From: Lachnospiraceae bacterium G11
GTDB taxonomy: Bacteria > Bacillota > Clostridia > Lachnospirales > Lachnospiraceae
Assembly (NCBI GenBank): GCA_900103495.1
Contig: FMWZ01000008.1
Span: 119,191 to 183,190 of the forward strand
Direction of reading: 5' to 3'
Length of the DNA: 64,000 nt
This document shows positions 63,918 to 64,000 of the stretch, piece by piece. Position 1 is the first letter of the stretch; each line of letters opens with the position of its first letter. The notes beneath the pieces were generated by a model. It had not been told where the DNA came from, did not search any database, and saw only the letters and a program-made list of their open reading frames with translations. The position numbers were made by a program, and so were the translations under genes.

Positions 63918-64000
63918 ATGAAAGCATGTTACATTAAAAATACTCTTTTGAAAACCCTAAATTCTATGAGTTCTAATCCCGAAACTTTCGTTAAAAACCC
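63918..64000 (+). CDS. Transposase start, probably IS4 family (3' end cut off)
   Basis: Twenty-seven residues are visible, starting MKACYIKNTLLKTLNSMSS and continuing NPETFVKNP. The pattern of a short helix followed by NP-x-x-FVKNP resembles the N-terminus of IS4-type DDE transposases of Lachnospiraceae. AAGGAG lies seven bases before the ATG. The assignment rests on a short stretch. Confidence 0.5.
   Translation, partial: MKACYIKNTLLKTLNSMSSNPETFVKN

Larger units (their letters stand above)
63684..64000 (+). mobile_element. Left end of an IS4-like insertion sequence (cut by the window edge)
   Basis: The region opens with a palindromic sequence (ATTGGGGACTGTCCCAAT, then GCCATTAAGTTAAGG) that I take as the terminal inverted repeat. 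A ~235-bp non-coding leader with three hairpins leads to a transposase-like start. The right end is outside the window, so boundaries and target duplication cannot be checked. Confidence 0.45.

Overview
The window is most likely chromosomal DNA of a motile Gram-positive Clostridia of the Lachnospiraceae type (Butyrivibrio-like). The evidence is a Bacillus/Clostridium-type fla/che operon with FliY, CheC, CheD, FlhF and FlhG, a codY gene next to it, moderate G+C, and strong AGGAGG-type ribosome binding sites. The genus is inferred from gene style, not proven.

Layout. Positions 1-2482 (minus) hold a solute-binding lipoprotein and the start of a cache-domain chemoreceptor. A divergent hemolysin III-type membrane gene (trhA, plus) follows, then two large nested palindromes in a gene-free stretch (3363-3727). 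Positions 3728-7762 (minus) are a short operon: a stand-alone CheC/FliY-N-like protein, rlmH, a patatin-like lipase, an unknown membrane-anchored protein and a D,D-carboxypeptidase. Next on the minus strand come rpsB-tsf with their own promoter, leader and terminator.

Positions 9946-44774 (minus) are one almost unbroken flagellar and chemotaxis operon. In order of transcription it reads flgB-flgC-fliE-fliF-fliG-fliH-fliI-fliJ-motE-like-fliK-flgD-TIGR02530-flgE-flbD/swrD-motA-motB-fliL-fliM-fliY-cheY-fliO-fliP-fliQ-fliR-flhB-flhA-flhF-flhG-PilZ-cheB-cheA-cheW-cheC-cheD-small membrane protein-fliA/sigD-DUF342-small protein-swrB-like-MltG-like. It follows the Bacillus subtilis order closely, with motAB, a PilZ protein, a DUF342 protein and two small unknown proteins inserted. 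It encodes the rod base, MS ring, export apparatus, switch, stator, hook, phosphorelay and flagellar sigma factor. Flagellin, hook-associated genes, flgM and cheR are not here.

Upstream lie codY and topA (minus), then divergent comM-dprA (plus), which converge on pilT and a degenerate HD-GYP gene (minus). The right part carries lepA-hemW, enolase-flavodoxin and a giant RND transporter with a long coiled-coil insertion (all minus). It ends with an Rpn/PD-(D/E)XK transposase-like gene and what looks like the left end of an IS4-type insertion sequence cut by the window edge.

The regulatory picture is coherent. The spacer of the sigma-A-type promoter before flgB contains a 10-bp core match to the CodY box, and a sigma-D-like promoter overlaps the codY terminator. 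Both are readings by eye and need testing. The most unusual items are the twin ~140-bp palindromes, an FlgD fused to a helical surface-protein-like module, the flgE leader with a mini-ORF, and the coiled-coil RND pump.
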